NCBI GenBank assembly: GCA_031396205.1
Contig: JANNKH010000074.1
Coordinates: 1 to 64,000 of the forward strand
DNA from: CAISIP01 sp031396205
GTDB lineage: Bacteria; Pseudomonadota; Gammaproteobacteria; Burkholderiales; Burkholderiaceae_C
Length of the DNA: 64,000 bases
Direction: 5' to 3'
Shown here: positions 43,787 through 52,037 of the stretch, piece after piece
Position numbering within the stretch: position 1 is the stretch's first letter
Layout of the letters: every line of letters starts with the position of its first letter
Made by a program: the position numbers and the translations under genes
Notes under the pieces: model-generated
What the model saw: the letters and a program-made list of their open reading frames with translations, nothing else
The model's database searches: none
Told to the model about the DNA's origin: nothing

Positions 43787-44069
43787 TCAATATCCCCGCA
43801 CCAGATCCGCCTGGCATTGCAGGGCATCACCCGCCCAATAGCGCCGCAGGTTGTCCACAAACCGTGCCGCAGCCCGCTCGAACATCCGATCCTGCGCACG
43901 CCCCGACAAATGCATCGTGACATGGGCGTAATCCAGGCTCCACAAAAAGTGTTCTGCGGGCAGTGGCTCGGGATCAATCACATCCAGAAACGCCGCCCCG
44001 AATGCTGCGCCGCTGCAAGGCCTCGACCAGCGCTTCCTGCAGCCAGTCGGGCAGATCGGGGCCGAGCGG
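43787..44069 (-). pseudogene. C-terminal remnant of a D-2-hydroxyacid dehydrogenase
   Basis: Reading leftward, EALVEALQRRSIRG (about 44050-44000) then, in a different frame from about 43995, AAFLDVIDPEPLPAEHFLW and DNLRRYWAGDALQC. This is the C-terminal end of a GhrA-like 2-hydroxyacid dehydrogenase, matching the layout of the intact gene at 48414-49337 (DVFRNEPLPLQHAFW). The N-terminal two thirds are missing and a frameshift lies near 43996-44000, so it is not functional. Confidence 0.6.
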
Positions 44070-44187
44070 CTTGCGCATCGTGGCGGGCATCGTGACGGTA
44101 ATGGTGCGGGAAGAATGCATGCGAAATCCAGTGGCCGACCACCATGTTAGCGGCCTCGCAACGGCAGGAGAGCGGCAAACCCGGTTG

Positions 44188-44514
44188 TCAGCCCCTAGCG
44201 CTGGCCCGCGCGATTACCTGCCGGGCCTGTAGTTCGGCCGCCAGCGCCGGATCGAGCGGCGATCGACACAAGCCGGCATGCTGGTAATGCAGGTTTTCGT
44301 ACAGTTCGGCCGCGGCCGGGAAACCTGCAAGCACACCGTCGAGCGCCTTGCCCGGCTCGGCATTGTCCAACGCGTCAGCCAGCCGCCGTGCCACCGACTC
44401 GTACTGCCGCGCGTCGACGGCGCTCGCACTGCCGTCCAGGCGTTCGAGCAAGGCGGCCAGGACACGGGTGCTGGTCAGGTCGGTGGTGTATCGGGAAGGG
44501 TTACTTGTCTGCAT
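44188..44514 (-). CDS. conserved hypothetical protein, about 108 residues
   Basis: A soluble, mostly helical, acidic protein without signal peptide or membrane helix (RVLAALLERLDGSASAVDAR and LADALDNAEPGKALDGVLAG are helical stretches). I recognise no domain. ATG 44514 is the probable start; the frame runs to 44577. Codon use is like the neighbouring core genes, which supports a real gene. Function unknown. Confidence 0.5.
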   Translation of the reverse strand: MQTSNPSRYTTDLTSTRVLAALLERLDGSASAVDARQYESVARRLADALDNAEPGKALDGVLAGFPAAAELYENLHYQHAGLCRSPLDPALAAELQARQVIARASARG

Positions 44515-44723
44515 GACCGGTATCTGGGGTCTTGGGCCTCCATTGCAAGCAGCAACGAGAATCCGCAATTGCAACAAACTCCTTTGCCGCCGTTGTTGCG
44601 CCGTTGCAGGGCAAGCCTGTTACAAATGCGGCGGCACCGCACTGTCGTGCTGCACGATAAGTCCATAGGCTTGCCGGCGCTCGGCGAAATTGAACGCCGA
44701 TTGGACACGCACACCCGACAGAT

Positions 44724-45974
44724 TCATTCGATAGCGTGTCCGTTCATCGCCCGGACCGCAGCGGCCGTGCGGCCTGTGATGCGCTGGTAGATGTCAGGGT
44801 CGGTATCGCCTTCGCTGCCGAGCAACAGCACCCGCGCGTTTGCATCCAGGCCCAGCAACGCACGCAACGGCGCATGCTCGTCGGCCGCAAGCATTGCAGC
44901 CAGACCCGCTGCTCCGGTCTCGCCGGACACGATGGCCCTGTCTGCTGGCAGTGGATTGGCCAATACGCGCACCGCCTGCAGCGCGTAACGATCGTCGATC
45001 GCGACAAAGGCGTTCGCGGCGACAGACACAATTTCCCAGGCCGCCGGCGACACCTCGCCACAAGCCAGGCCCGCCATGACGGTATCATGCGCGCCCAGCA
45101 CCGGTACCGGATGCCCGGCCATCGCGCTGCGCACATGACAATCCGCCTGCATCGGCTCAACGACGATCAACCGGGGCCGCTTCGGCCCCCACGCCAGCCA
45201 GAACGCCGCCCCAATGGCCGCGGCGAAGGCGCCGACGCCAGCCTGCACCAGCACATGGGTTGGAATGGCACCCTCCAGTTGGTCGACCAGCTCCGCCGCC
45301 ATCACGCCATACCCGTGCATGACATCGATCGGAATATCGCGGTAGCCGTCATAGGTGGTGTCGCTCACCACGGTCCAGCCATTGGCACGGGCCTGTTCGT
45401 CGGCATGGCGCACCGAGTCATCGTAATTGCCCTGTAACCGCACGACGTCCGCACCATAACGCGCAATCGCCGCGCGACGTCCCTCGCTGACACCGGCATG
45501 AATGTAGATCACGCAGCGACAACCGAACATCTGCGCGCCCCAGGCCACCGAACGGCCATGGTTGCCGTCGGTGGCGCAGGTAACCGTGGTGTTTTCCACC
45601 ACCGAGCGCCAACACCCGCTCAACACATCGGCAGCGGATGCCGTCCTGCCGCCGTTGTGAGGCGCAATTGCAGCCGAGAGCAGCCGATAAACGGCATAGG
45701 CACCACCCAGCGCCTTGAAGCTTTTCAGGCCGAACCGCTCGCCTTCATCCTTGTAGTGCAGCGCCGCGACGCCGAGCCGGCCAGCCAGCGACGGCAACGC
45801 AACCAGCGGCGTAGGCGCATAACCCGGCCACTGCCGGATCTCGCGCAGCGCGGTGACAAAACCATCATCGTTCAGGATGCCCGACAACGCTTCCCGATAG
45901 AGTTGTGCAGATGGTGCGCAATTGGGGTTGCGCAACGCGCGCGCGCCTGGCCACTCCTGCAGATGCGGGATCAT
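44724..45974 (-). CDS. diaminopropionate ammonia-lyase-like PLP enzyme
   Basis: A 416-residue fold-type II PLP enzyme. The Schiff-base Lys is in RFGLKSFKALGG (near residue 82); ATDGNHGRSVAW binds the substrate carboxylate, and the C-terminal LLLGSEGDTDPDIYQ is the DAPAL/YgeX-type phosphate site. It cleaves 2,3-diaminopropionate to pyruvate and ammonia. The ATG overlaps the stop of the HCCA isomerase-like gene (ATGA), indicating coupled translation. A related threonine dehydratase-type activity is less likely. Confidence 0.85.
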   Translation of the reverse strand: MIPHLQEWPGARALRNPNCAPSAQLYREALSGILNDDGFVTALREIRQWPGYAPTPLVALPSLAGRLGVAALHYKDEGERFGLKSFKALGGAYAVYRLLSAAIAPHNGGRTASAADVLSGCWRSVVENTTVTCATDGNHGRSVAWGAQMFGCRCVIYIHAGVSEGRRAAIARYGADVVRLQGNYDDSVRHADEQARANGWTVVSDTTYDGYRDIPIDVMHGYGVMAAELVDQLEGAIPTHVLVQAGVGAFAAAIGAAFWLAWGPKRPRLIVVEPMQADCHVRSAMAGHPVPVLGAHDTVMAGLACGEVSPAAWEIVSVAANAFVAIDDRYALQAVRVLANPLPADRAIVSGETGAAGLAAMLAADEHAPLRALLGLDANARVLLLGSEGDTDPDIYQRITGRTAAAVRAMNGHAIE

Positions 45975-46633
45975 GGGTGCTCGTTGCGAGTATGCGGCCG
46001 TCTTTGCAGGCCTGTCGCAACTTGCGCTGCCGCGTCCCAGTCGGGTCCGGCGAACCAGGCATCGCCGTCCAGATAGGCGCGCAGCATCGGCAGGGCATCC
46101 AGGCCCCAGAATTGCTTTCCGTCCACGACCAGTGTCGGCACGCCAAACAGCCCGCTTGCGACGGCCGCATCGGTGGCTTGCCTGAGTTGCGCCTTGACCG
46201 GGTCGCTCAGCGGATCGCGCGCCGGCGCCAGTTGCCGGACCAGCGCCTGCGTGCGCTGCGGATCGGCCGCATCCAGGCCCGTACACCAGACATGGCGAAA
46301 AATGGTCTCGGTGACATAGCGGTTGGGCAGCCCGTTATCAGCGCATGCCACGGCCAATCGCAGCAGCGGCAGTGGATTAAACGGATGCGCGACGGGCATC
46401 TGCAACTCGACCCCCATGACGTGGGCCAGCCAGGCCACCTGCCGATAGGTCCAGTCGCGCTTGGGCCGGATCTCGGCCGGGCCCAATTGCCCGTGGTGCT
46501 GCAGCAGACCGGCGAACAGCAACGGCCGGTACGTTACCGCATAACTGTGCCCCAGCAACGCCTGCGGCAACCGCTCAAAGGCCAGATAGGCATAGGGCGA
46601 TAGGAAGTCAAAGTGGAAATCGATCTGTTTCAC
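45971..46633 (-). CDS. 2-hydroxychromene-2-carboxylate isomerase-like (DsbA/GST-kappa) protein
   Basis: A 220-residue thioredoxin-fold protein starting KQIDFHFDFLSPYAYLAFER, with the Ser of FLSP in place of the DsbA cysteines, and FGVPTLVVDGKQFWG near the end. This is the HCCA isomerase/GST-kappa pattern; the reaction is a glutathione-dependent isomerisation in aromatic catabolism, but the family is often annotated beyond that role. GTG 46633 has GAAGGG upstream. Between the DUF1289 gene (16 bases) and the diaminopropionate lyase (4-base overlap). Confidence 0.82.
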   Translation of the reverse strand: MKQIDFHFDFLSPYAYLAFERLPQALLGHSYAVTYRPLLFAGLLQHHGQLGPAEIRPKRDWTYRQVAWLAHVMGVELQMPVAHPFNPLPLLRLAVACADNGLPNRYVTETIFRHVWCTGLDAADPQRTQALVRQLAPARDPLSDPVKAQLRQATDAAVASGLFGVPTLVVDGKQFWGLDALPMLRAYLDGDAWFAGPDWDAAAQVATGLQRRPHTRNEHP

Positions 46634-46649
46634 ACGCAACACCCTTCAT

Positions 46650-46898
46650 TCATGCTGACCCCGGCTGTGCTTGCGGCGCCCGGGCGTTGATCCGCTCGAC
46701 GATGGAACGCCATATTGCACGTTTTCCGTCCTCGGCCATGCGTCCCCAGGCGATGATCTCGTCGATGTCGCGCAGGCAGCCCAGGCATAGCCCACTGTCC
46801 GGGTCCATGCGGCACACCGAAATGCACGGTGATGGCACCGGATGGGCCTGGTCCCACGCCAGCTCGGCCAGCGCCTGCAGGGTCTGAGCCTGATTCAT
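46650..46898 (-). CDS. DUF1289 family protein
   Basis: An 82-residue protein with the DUF1289 cysteine pattern PCISVCRMDPDSGLCLGCLRD followed by W and a helix (AIWRSIVERINA). The four cysteines suggest metal or iron-sulfur binding; function is unknown. Its ATG overlaps the stop of the YbaK-like gene (ATGA). Confidence 0.85.
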   Translation of the reverse strand: MNQAQTLQALAELAWDQAHPVPSPCISVCRMDPDSGLCLGCLRDIDEIIAWGRMAEDGKRAIWRSIVERINARAPQAQPGSA

Positions 46899-47413
46899 GC
46901 GGCCACCACCGGCTCGACCACATCGGCCACCGGCGCGCCCGTGAGCAACTCCAATTGTTGCGGGGTGAGCTTGAACACCGCATGCGGATGGCCGGCCGCA
47001 GCCCATATTTCGTCGAACCGAAACAGCTCGCGGTCGATCAGCGTGACACAGGCCTGCGCATGCGCCAGCGGCGCCACGCCCCCGATGGAAAAGCCAGTGC
47101 GTGACTTGACGAAATCCGCGTCCGCACGACCCAGCCTGGCGCCATTGCTGCAGACCAGTTCGGCGACCCGCGCCTCATGCACCCGCCGATCACCCGATGT
47201 GACGACCAGCACCGCCACATCATCGGACTTGCGCCGGAAAACGATGCTTTTGGCAATCTGGCCCAATGCCACACCCAGCGCGTCGGCCGCCAGCTGGGCA
47301 GTGCGGGCAGCCGCATCGAGCATCACCGGACTATGCGGATGCTGGCGTGATTGCAGCACGTCCAGGACGCGCCGCACCGGTTGAGGAAGGGAGTGGAGGT
47401 CGGAGCTGCACAT
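46895..47413 (-). CDS. YbaK/ProX-type aminoacyl-tRNA deacylase
   Basis: A 172-residue protein of the YbaK/EbsC fold: GVALGQIAKSIVFRR (catalytic Lys region), VVTSGDRRVHEARV, and GFSIGGVAPLAH with the conserved GG. Such proteins hydrolyse mischarged tRNA, typically Cys- or Ala-tRNA(Pro). ATG 47413 matches the family N-terminus; the frame is open to 47464 (GTG) and would then overlap mvaB. Followed by a 4-base overlap with the DUF1289 gene. Confidence 0.85.
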   Translation of the reverse strand: MCSSDLHSLPQPVRRVLDVLQSRQHPHSPVMLDAAARTAQLAADALGVALGQIAKSIVFRRKSDDVAVLVVTSGDRRVHEARVAELVCSNGARLGRADADFVKSRTGFSIGGVAPLAHAQACVTLIDRELFRFDEIWAAAGHPHAVFKLTPQQLELLTGAPVADVVEPVVAA

Positions 47414-47453
47414 GGGCTGATGGTGAAAGCGAGTCAATTGCAAAGTGATGGGG

Positions 47454-48374
47454 TCAGATTTCACGCTTGTTCAACAGCGCCGTAGCGGCTCGCGAACCGG
47501 ACTTTCGCTGCAGGAATTCGCTGATGAACAGGCCGGCGTCGATCAGTTTGTCCATGTCGATGCCAGTGGTGATGCCCATGCCGTGCAGCATGTAGACCAC
47601 GTCTTCGGTGGCAACGTTGCCGGTCGCCCCTTTGGCATAAGGACAACCGCCCAGGCCGGAGATGGAGGTGTCGAATTGCCACACCCCCATTTCCAGGAAC
47701 GCCAGCGTGTTGGCCAGGGCCTGGCCATAGGTATCGTGGAAATGCCCGGATATGTCATCCACCGCGAAGTGCTGCAACGTCGCATCCAGCGCGCGTTGCA
47801 CCTTGATCGGTGTGCCGACGCCGATGGTGTCGGCCACTCCCACATGCTGCACGCCAATGCCGCGCATCAGTCCCGCCAGCATCGCCACCCGCTCGGGCGC
47901 GATGTCGCCCTCGTACGGACAGCCGACGGCGCAGGACATGGCCCCGCGCACGAAGATGCCCTGATCACGCGCGGCTGCCGCCACTGGGCGAAATCGCTCA
48001 ATGCTCTCGGCGATCGAGCAGTTGATGTTGCGCTGGCTGAACGCCTCGCTGGCGGCGCCAAACACCACGATCTCGTCGGGCCAATGTGCCCTGTCCAGTG
48101 CCAGCGCCGCCTCCAGCCCCCTGAGATTGGGAGTCAGGACGGAATAGCGCACGCCGGGTTTACGCGTGATGCCGGACATCACCTGTGCGTTGTCGACCAT
48201 TTGCGGCACCCACTTCGGGCTCACAAAACTGGTGACCTCGATCTCGCGCAGGCCGGCCTCCTGCAAACGGTGCACCAGGCCGATCTTGATCTCGGCCGGA
48301 ACCGTCTGTTTCTCGTTCTGCAGCCCATCGCGCGGGCCCACCTCGACCAGCTTGACGGTTTGAGGCAATGTCAT
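47454..48374 (-). CDS. mvaB: hydroxymethylglutaryl-CoA lyase
   Basis: A 306-residue TIM-barrel lyase that splits HMG-CoA to acetyl-CoA and acetoacetate, the last step of leucine degradation. EVGPRDGLQNE is the N-terminal metal site and GLGGCPYAKGATGN holds the catalytic cysteine. It is downstream of the 3-methylcrotonyl-CoA carboxylase genes on the same strand, as in liu clusters. Confidence 0.94.
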   Translation of the reverse strand: MTLPQTVKLVEVGPRDGLQNEKQTVPAEIKIGLVHRLQEAGLREIEVTSFVSPKWVPQMVDNAQVMSGITRKPGVRYSVLTPNLRGLEAALALDRAHWPDEIVVFGAASEAFSQRNINCSIAESIERFRPVAAAARDQGIFVRGAMSCAVGCPYEGDIAPERVAMLAGLMRGIGVQHVGVADTIGVGTPIKVQRALDATLQHFAVDDISGHFHDTYGQALANTLAFLEMGVWQFDTSISGLGGCPYAKGATGNVATEDVVYMLHGMGITTGIDMDKLIDAGLFISEFLQRKSGSRAATALLNKREI

Positions 48375-48413
48375 GGCATGTCCTTGGAGTCGTTCATTGG
48401 GGCATGCGGCGCA

Positions 48414-49337
48414 TCAATATCCGCGCTGCAGGTCAACCATACCCGCAACTGCCTCGCCACGCTCCAGCGCCAGTATCTTGCCCGCAATCTGGGCGACACT
48501 TTCCTTGCGCAGCGTCTGGGCCGAGGTATGCGGCGTGACCCGGATCTTCGGATGGCGCCAGAACGCATGCTGCAGCGGCAGGGGCTCGTTGCGAAACACA
48601 TCGAGTGTCGCACCGGCCAGGTGGCCGGTGTCGAGCAAGGCCAGCAAGTCGTCATCCACCAGATGCTCGCCGCGCGCCACATTCACCAGATAGGCACCGG
48701 CCGGCAATTGCGACAGGTTGGCGCGGCACAGGATGTCGCCCGTGTCGGGCGTCAACGGCAACAGGCACACCAACGCCTGGCTGCCTGCCAGGAACGCGCC
48801 CAGTTCCGCGTGCCCGGCATAACACCGCACTCCATCTACCTGGCGGGCGCTGCGGCTCCAGCCAAGGACGGGAAAATCGAATTGGCGCAGGTGCTGGGCG
48901 ACGCGGGCGCCCAGCACACCCAATCCCAGGATGCCGACCGCGAATACGGCCCTGTTGCGCGCCGGTCGTTGTCGCCACAGACCATGTCCGGCCTGTTCCT
49001 CATAGGCGGCGAACTCCCGAAAATGCCGGCTCACGGCATGGCAGACATACTCGGCCATCTGCACGCCCATGCCGGCATCGTCGAGCCGTATCAGCGTCAA
49101 GTCCGCCGGCAGGCGCAGGCGCAGCAGTTTGTCAACGCCCGCGCCGACATTGAACAGGGCCTTGAGCCGGGTCTGCTGGTCGATGAAGGCCTGCGGCGGA
49201 GCCCAGGCCACCGCGTAGTCGGCCGGAGCGCTTCCATCGATCCAGGCATCGACCCGTACCCCGGGCAGATGCTGGCGCAGCGCCTCCAGCCAGGGTTCCG
49301 CCGGGGTGGACGGATCACAGAAACTGACCCGCAGCAT
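48414..49337 (-). CDS. glyoxylate/hydroxypyruvate reductase A-like dehydrogenase
   Basis: A 307-residue D-2-hydroxyacid dehydrogenase of the GhrA type. The NAD(P) motif is GILGLGVLGARVA; VNVARGEHLVDDDLL holds the catalytic Arg; the Glu of RNEPLP and the His of TPHTSA complete the relay. It reduces glyoxylate or hydroxypyruvate. Its start overlaps the mccA stop by one base. A decayed relative lies at 43787-44069. Confidence 0.88.
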   Translation of the reverse strand: MLRVSFCDPSTPAEPWLEALRQHLPGVRVDAWIDGSAPADYAVAWAPPQAFIDQQTRLKALFNVGAGVDKLLRLRLPADLTLIRLDDAGMGVQMAEYVCHAVSRHFREFAAYEEQAGHGLWRQRPARNRAVFAVGILGLGVLGARVAQHLRQFDFPVLGWSRSARQVDGVRCYAGHAELGAFLAGSQALVCLLPLTPDTGDILCRANLSQLPAGAYLVNVARGEHLVDDDLLALLDTGHLAGATLDVFRNEPLPLQHAFWRHPKIRVTPHTSAQTLRKESVAQIAGKILALERGEAVAGMVDLQRGY

Positions 49338-51340
49338 CAGGAAACCATGGTCAACAATTCGGCGCCTTCGGCCACCTGGTCGCCTGGCGCGTAGAGAATT
49401 TCGCCCACCGTGCCGTCACCCGGCGCGGCAATGGTGTGTTCCATCTTCATCGCCTCCATCACCGCCAGGGCCTGGCCCCTGCTGACCTTGTCGCCGGCCT
49501 TGACGGCGAAAGACAAAACCTTGCCCGGCATCGGCGCGGTCAGTCGCCCGGCCTCGCCGTGGACATCCCCGGCATGGTCCAGCAGGTCAATCGCCAGGAT
49601 CCGGGTCGCGCCATGGGGTGCGAACACATGCACCCAATCACCCTGCCGGTACACCTGGACCCGATGGCGCTGTCCGCCGTATTCCAGATCGATACTGCCG
49701 TCCGCCGGATGAAATTGCAGACCGGCATTGACTGTGCCAATCCGCAGTTGCAGTGCACCGTCATGCAGGTAGGACAGCGCGGCCTCGATCGCTTCGCCAT
49801 GGAACTCGAAGCCGAAACGCCGGACCGCGATCCCAAACGCGCGCCAGCCGTCGCGCCGGCTGAATGGATCGGATCGCTCAAGCGCGCGTTCACCAAGTAC
49901 CGTGTGTGCGATCGACGCAGCCACTGCGAAAGCGAGCCCCACCGGCTCTTGCTTGAACAAGGCAGCCTCCTCGCGCGCAATCAGCGCGGTGTCCAGGTCG
50001 GCATTGGCAAACGATGCGCTGCGGGTCACATAACGCAGGAACTGGACATTGGTGTTGATTCCGACGATGTGCGTCTGCGCCAGCGCCGTATCCAGCCTGG
50101 CCAAGGCCTGTGCCCGGTCGGCGCCGACCACGATCAGCTTGGCCACCATGGAATCGTAGAACGGCGAGATGGCATCACCCTCTCTGACGCCGTCGTCCAC
50201 CCGCACTGCGCCGTCGGCGCCTGCGCGCTCGAAGCTCACGCCATGCGGCTTGCGGTAGATATGCAGACTGCCAGTGGCGGGCAGGAACTGGTTGTCCGGG
50301 CTCTCGGCGCAAATGCGCGCCTCGATGGCATGGCCATGGATGCGCAGCTGATCCTGCGCCAGAGGCAGTCGCTCGCCGCTGGCCACCCGCAGTTGCCATT
50401 CCACCAGATCCTGCCCGGTGATCGCCTCCGTCACCGGATGCTCCACCTGCAGCCGGGTGTTCATCTCCATGAAGAAGAACTTCATGCCGCCGTCGGGGCG
50501 CTGTTCGACGATGAACTCGACCGTGCCGGCGCCAACATAGTCAACCGCACGCGCGGCGGCAACCGCTGCGGCGCCCATTTGGGTGCGCATCGCATCCGTC
50601 ATGCCCGGCGCGGGGGCTTCCTCCAACACCTTCTGGTGCCTGCGCTGAACCGAGCAATCGCGCTCGAACAGGTGTACATAGTTGCCATGGCTGTCACCAA
50701 ATACCTGGATCTCGATATGGCGTGGGCGCTGCACGTACTTTTCGATCAAAACCGCATCCATGCCAAAGCTGTTGGTCGCCTCGCGCTTGCAGGATGCCAG
50801 CGCGGCGTCGAATTCCTCATCTTTCTCGACGATGCGCATGCCCTTGCCTCCGCCACCGGCGCTGGCCTTGATCAGCACCGGGTATCCGATACGGGCCGCT
50901 TCCGAGCGCAGCAGTTCCGGATCCTGCGCCGCGGCGTGATAGCCCGGCACCAGCGGCACTCCGGCAGCTTCCATCAACTGCTTGGACTCGGCCTTCAAGC
51001 CCATGGCCTTGATCGCTGACGGCGGGGGGCCAATGAACACCAGGTCGGCATCGGCGCAGGCCTGCGCAAACGCCTCGTTCTCGCTCAGGAACCCGTAACC
51101 CGGGTGCACCGCCTGCGCGCCGGTGGCCTTGGCGGCTGCAAGGATGGCCTGCCAGCGCAGGTAGCTGTCCCTGGGCGCACTGCCGCCGACGTGCACCGAT
51201 TCATCGCAGGCCGCCACATGTTTCGCGTGGGCGTCGGCGTCCGAATACACGGCCACCGTGCGAATGCCCATACGGCGCGCCGTGGCCGCGACCCGGCAGG
51301 CGATTTCGCCCCTGTTGGCGATCAGAATCTTGGTGAACAT
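49337..51340 (-). CDS. liuD: 3-methylcrotonyl-CoA carboxylase alpha subunit (biotin-containing)
   Basis: A 667-residue subunit with biotin carboxylase (about 1-450; GYPVLIKASAGGGGKGMRIV ATP-grasp, EMNTRLQVEHPVTE) and a C-terminal biotin carrier domain with the biotinylated Lys in EAMKMEH. It carboxylates its own biotin, which the beta subunit (52038-53660) uses on 3-methylcrotonyl-CoA. Assigned to leucine rather than acetyl- or propionyl-CoA metabolism from its neighbours mccB and HMG-CoA lyase. GAGGAAG precedes ATG 51340; the frame is open further to 51499. Confidence 0.92.
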   Translation of the reverse strand: MFTKILIANRGEIACRVAATARRMGIRTVAVYSDADAHAKHVAACDESVHVGGSAPRDSYLRWQAILAAAKATGAQAVHPGYGFLSENEAFAQACADADLVFIGPPPSAIKAMGLKAESKQLMEAAGVPLVPGYHAAAQDPELLRSEAARIGYPVLIKASAGGGGKGMRIVEKDEEFDAALASCKREATNSFGMDAVLIEKYVQRPRHIEIQVFGDSHGNYVHLFERDCSVQRRHQKVLEEAPAPGMTDAMRTQMGAAAVAAARAVDYVGAGTVEFIVEQRPDGGMKFFFMEMNTRLQVEHPVTEAITGQDLVEWQLRVASGERLPLAQDQLRIHGHAIEARICAESPDNQFLPATGSLHIYRKPHGVSFERAGADGAVRVDDGVREGDAISPFYDSMVAKLIVVGADRAQALARLDTALAQTHIVGINTNVQFLRYVTRSASFANADLDTALIAREEAALFKQEPVGLAFAVAASIAHTVLGERALERSDPFSRRDGWRAFGIAVRRFGFEFHGEAIEAALSYLHDGALQLRIGTVNAGLQFHPADGSIDLEYGGQRHRVQVYRQGDWVHVFAPHGATRILAIDLLDHAGDVHGEAGRLTAPMPGKVLSFAVKAGDKVSRGQALAVMEAMKMEHTIAAPGDGTVGEILYAPGDQVAEGAELLTMVS

Positions 51341-51348
51341 GTTCTTCC

Positions 51349-52029
51349 TCAATGGGCGGGCGCTGGCGTCAACCAGGACCCGATGCGGCGAAGCATCGCT
51401 TTCAAAAATGCCAGTAGCACAATCAGCAGCCAGGTCATCAGCAACAGCGCAACGATCAGCGCCACGCCGAACACCAGCGGGTGCTGTGTTGCCAGCCATA
51501 GTGCGCCAAGCACCAGCCCGTCTTCGACCAGGCTCACACCGATGTTGGAGAACGGCTCGGGCGAGGTGTTGACTGCCGCGCGCGTGGTTGCCTTGGTGGC
51601 AAACGAACTTGCCGCCAGCGTGCCTCCCATCACCCCGGCGATCGCGGCCATGCTGCCGTTGTCAACGCCGAACACTCCGGCTGCCAGCAGTGCGCCGCCG
51701 GGAATCCGGATTACCGCGTGCAGCAGATCCCACAAACTGTCGAGCCCTGGGATCTTGTCCGCGAAAAACTCGACAAACAGCATCATGCCGCTGGCCAGCA
51801 GCATGAGCGGATGCTGCAGCAGCTGCAAGCTGCCTGGCAGGGGGATCCAGCCCATGAAGCCCGACCAGCCCATCAGGAACAACACCGCGTACAGGCGCAG
51901 GCCGCTGGCCCAGCCCAGGGCTGCAGCCAGCGCCAGCAACGCAGGCATGTCCATCGACTGGACGCCGCCTGCCAGCGCCGCGCCCGCAGGGCTGAGCACG
52001 GACTGCAGTTGGTCGATCCAGGTCTGCAT
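51349..52029 (-). CDS. DUF4126-like membrane protein
   Basis: A 226-residue protein with about five predicted helices (ALLALAAALGWASGLRLYAV, LLASGMMLFVEFFADKIPG and three more to the C-terminus), matching DUF4126. GGALLAAGVFG and GVMGGTLAASSFATKATTR are typical. Function unknown. It lies between the two carboxylase subunit genes, 8 bases from each neighbour, which is unusual; a hydratase gene (liuC) often occupies this place. ATG 52029 or GTG 52035 may start it. Confidence 0.75.
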   Translation of the reverse strand: MQTWIDQLQSVLSPAGAALAGGVQSMDMPALLALAAALGWASGLRLYAVLFLMGWSGFMGWIPLPGSLQLLQHPLMLLASGMMLFVEFFADKIPGLDSLWDLLHAVIRIPGGALLAAGVFGVDNGSMAAIAGVMGGTLAASSFATKATTRAAVNTSPEPFSNIGVSLVEDGLVLGALWLATQHPLVFGVALIVALLLMTWLLIVLLAFLKAMLRRIGSWLTPAPAH

Positions 52030-52037
52030 CGCCACCG

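Noticed and set aside
47445..49394. 649-residue plus-strand frame across mvaB and the GhrA-like gene
   Set aside because: It runs antisense to two well-supported genes and has a His/Gln/Arg-rich shadow composition.
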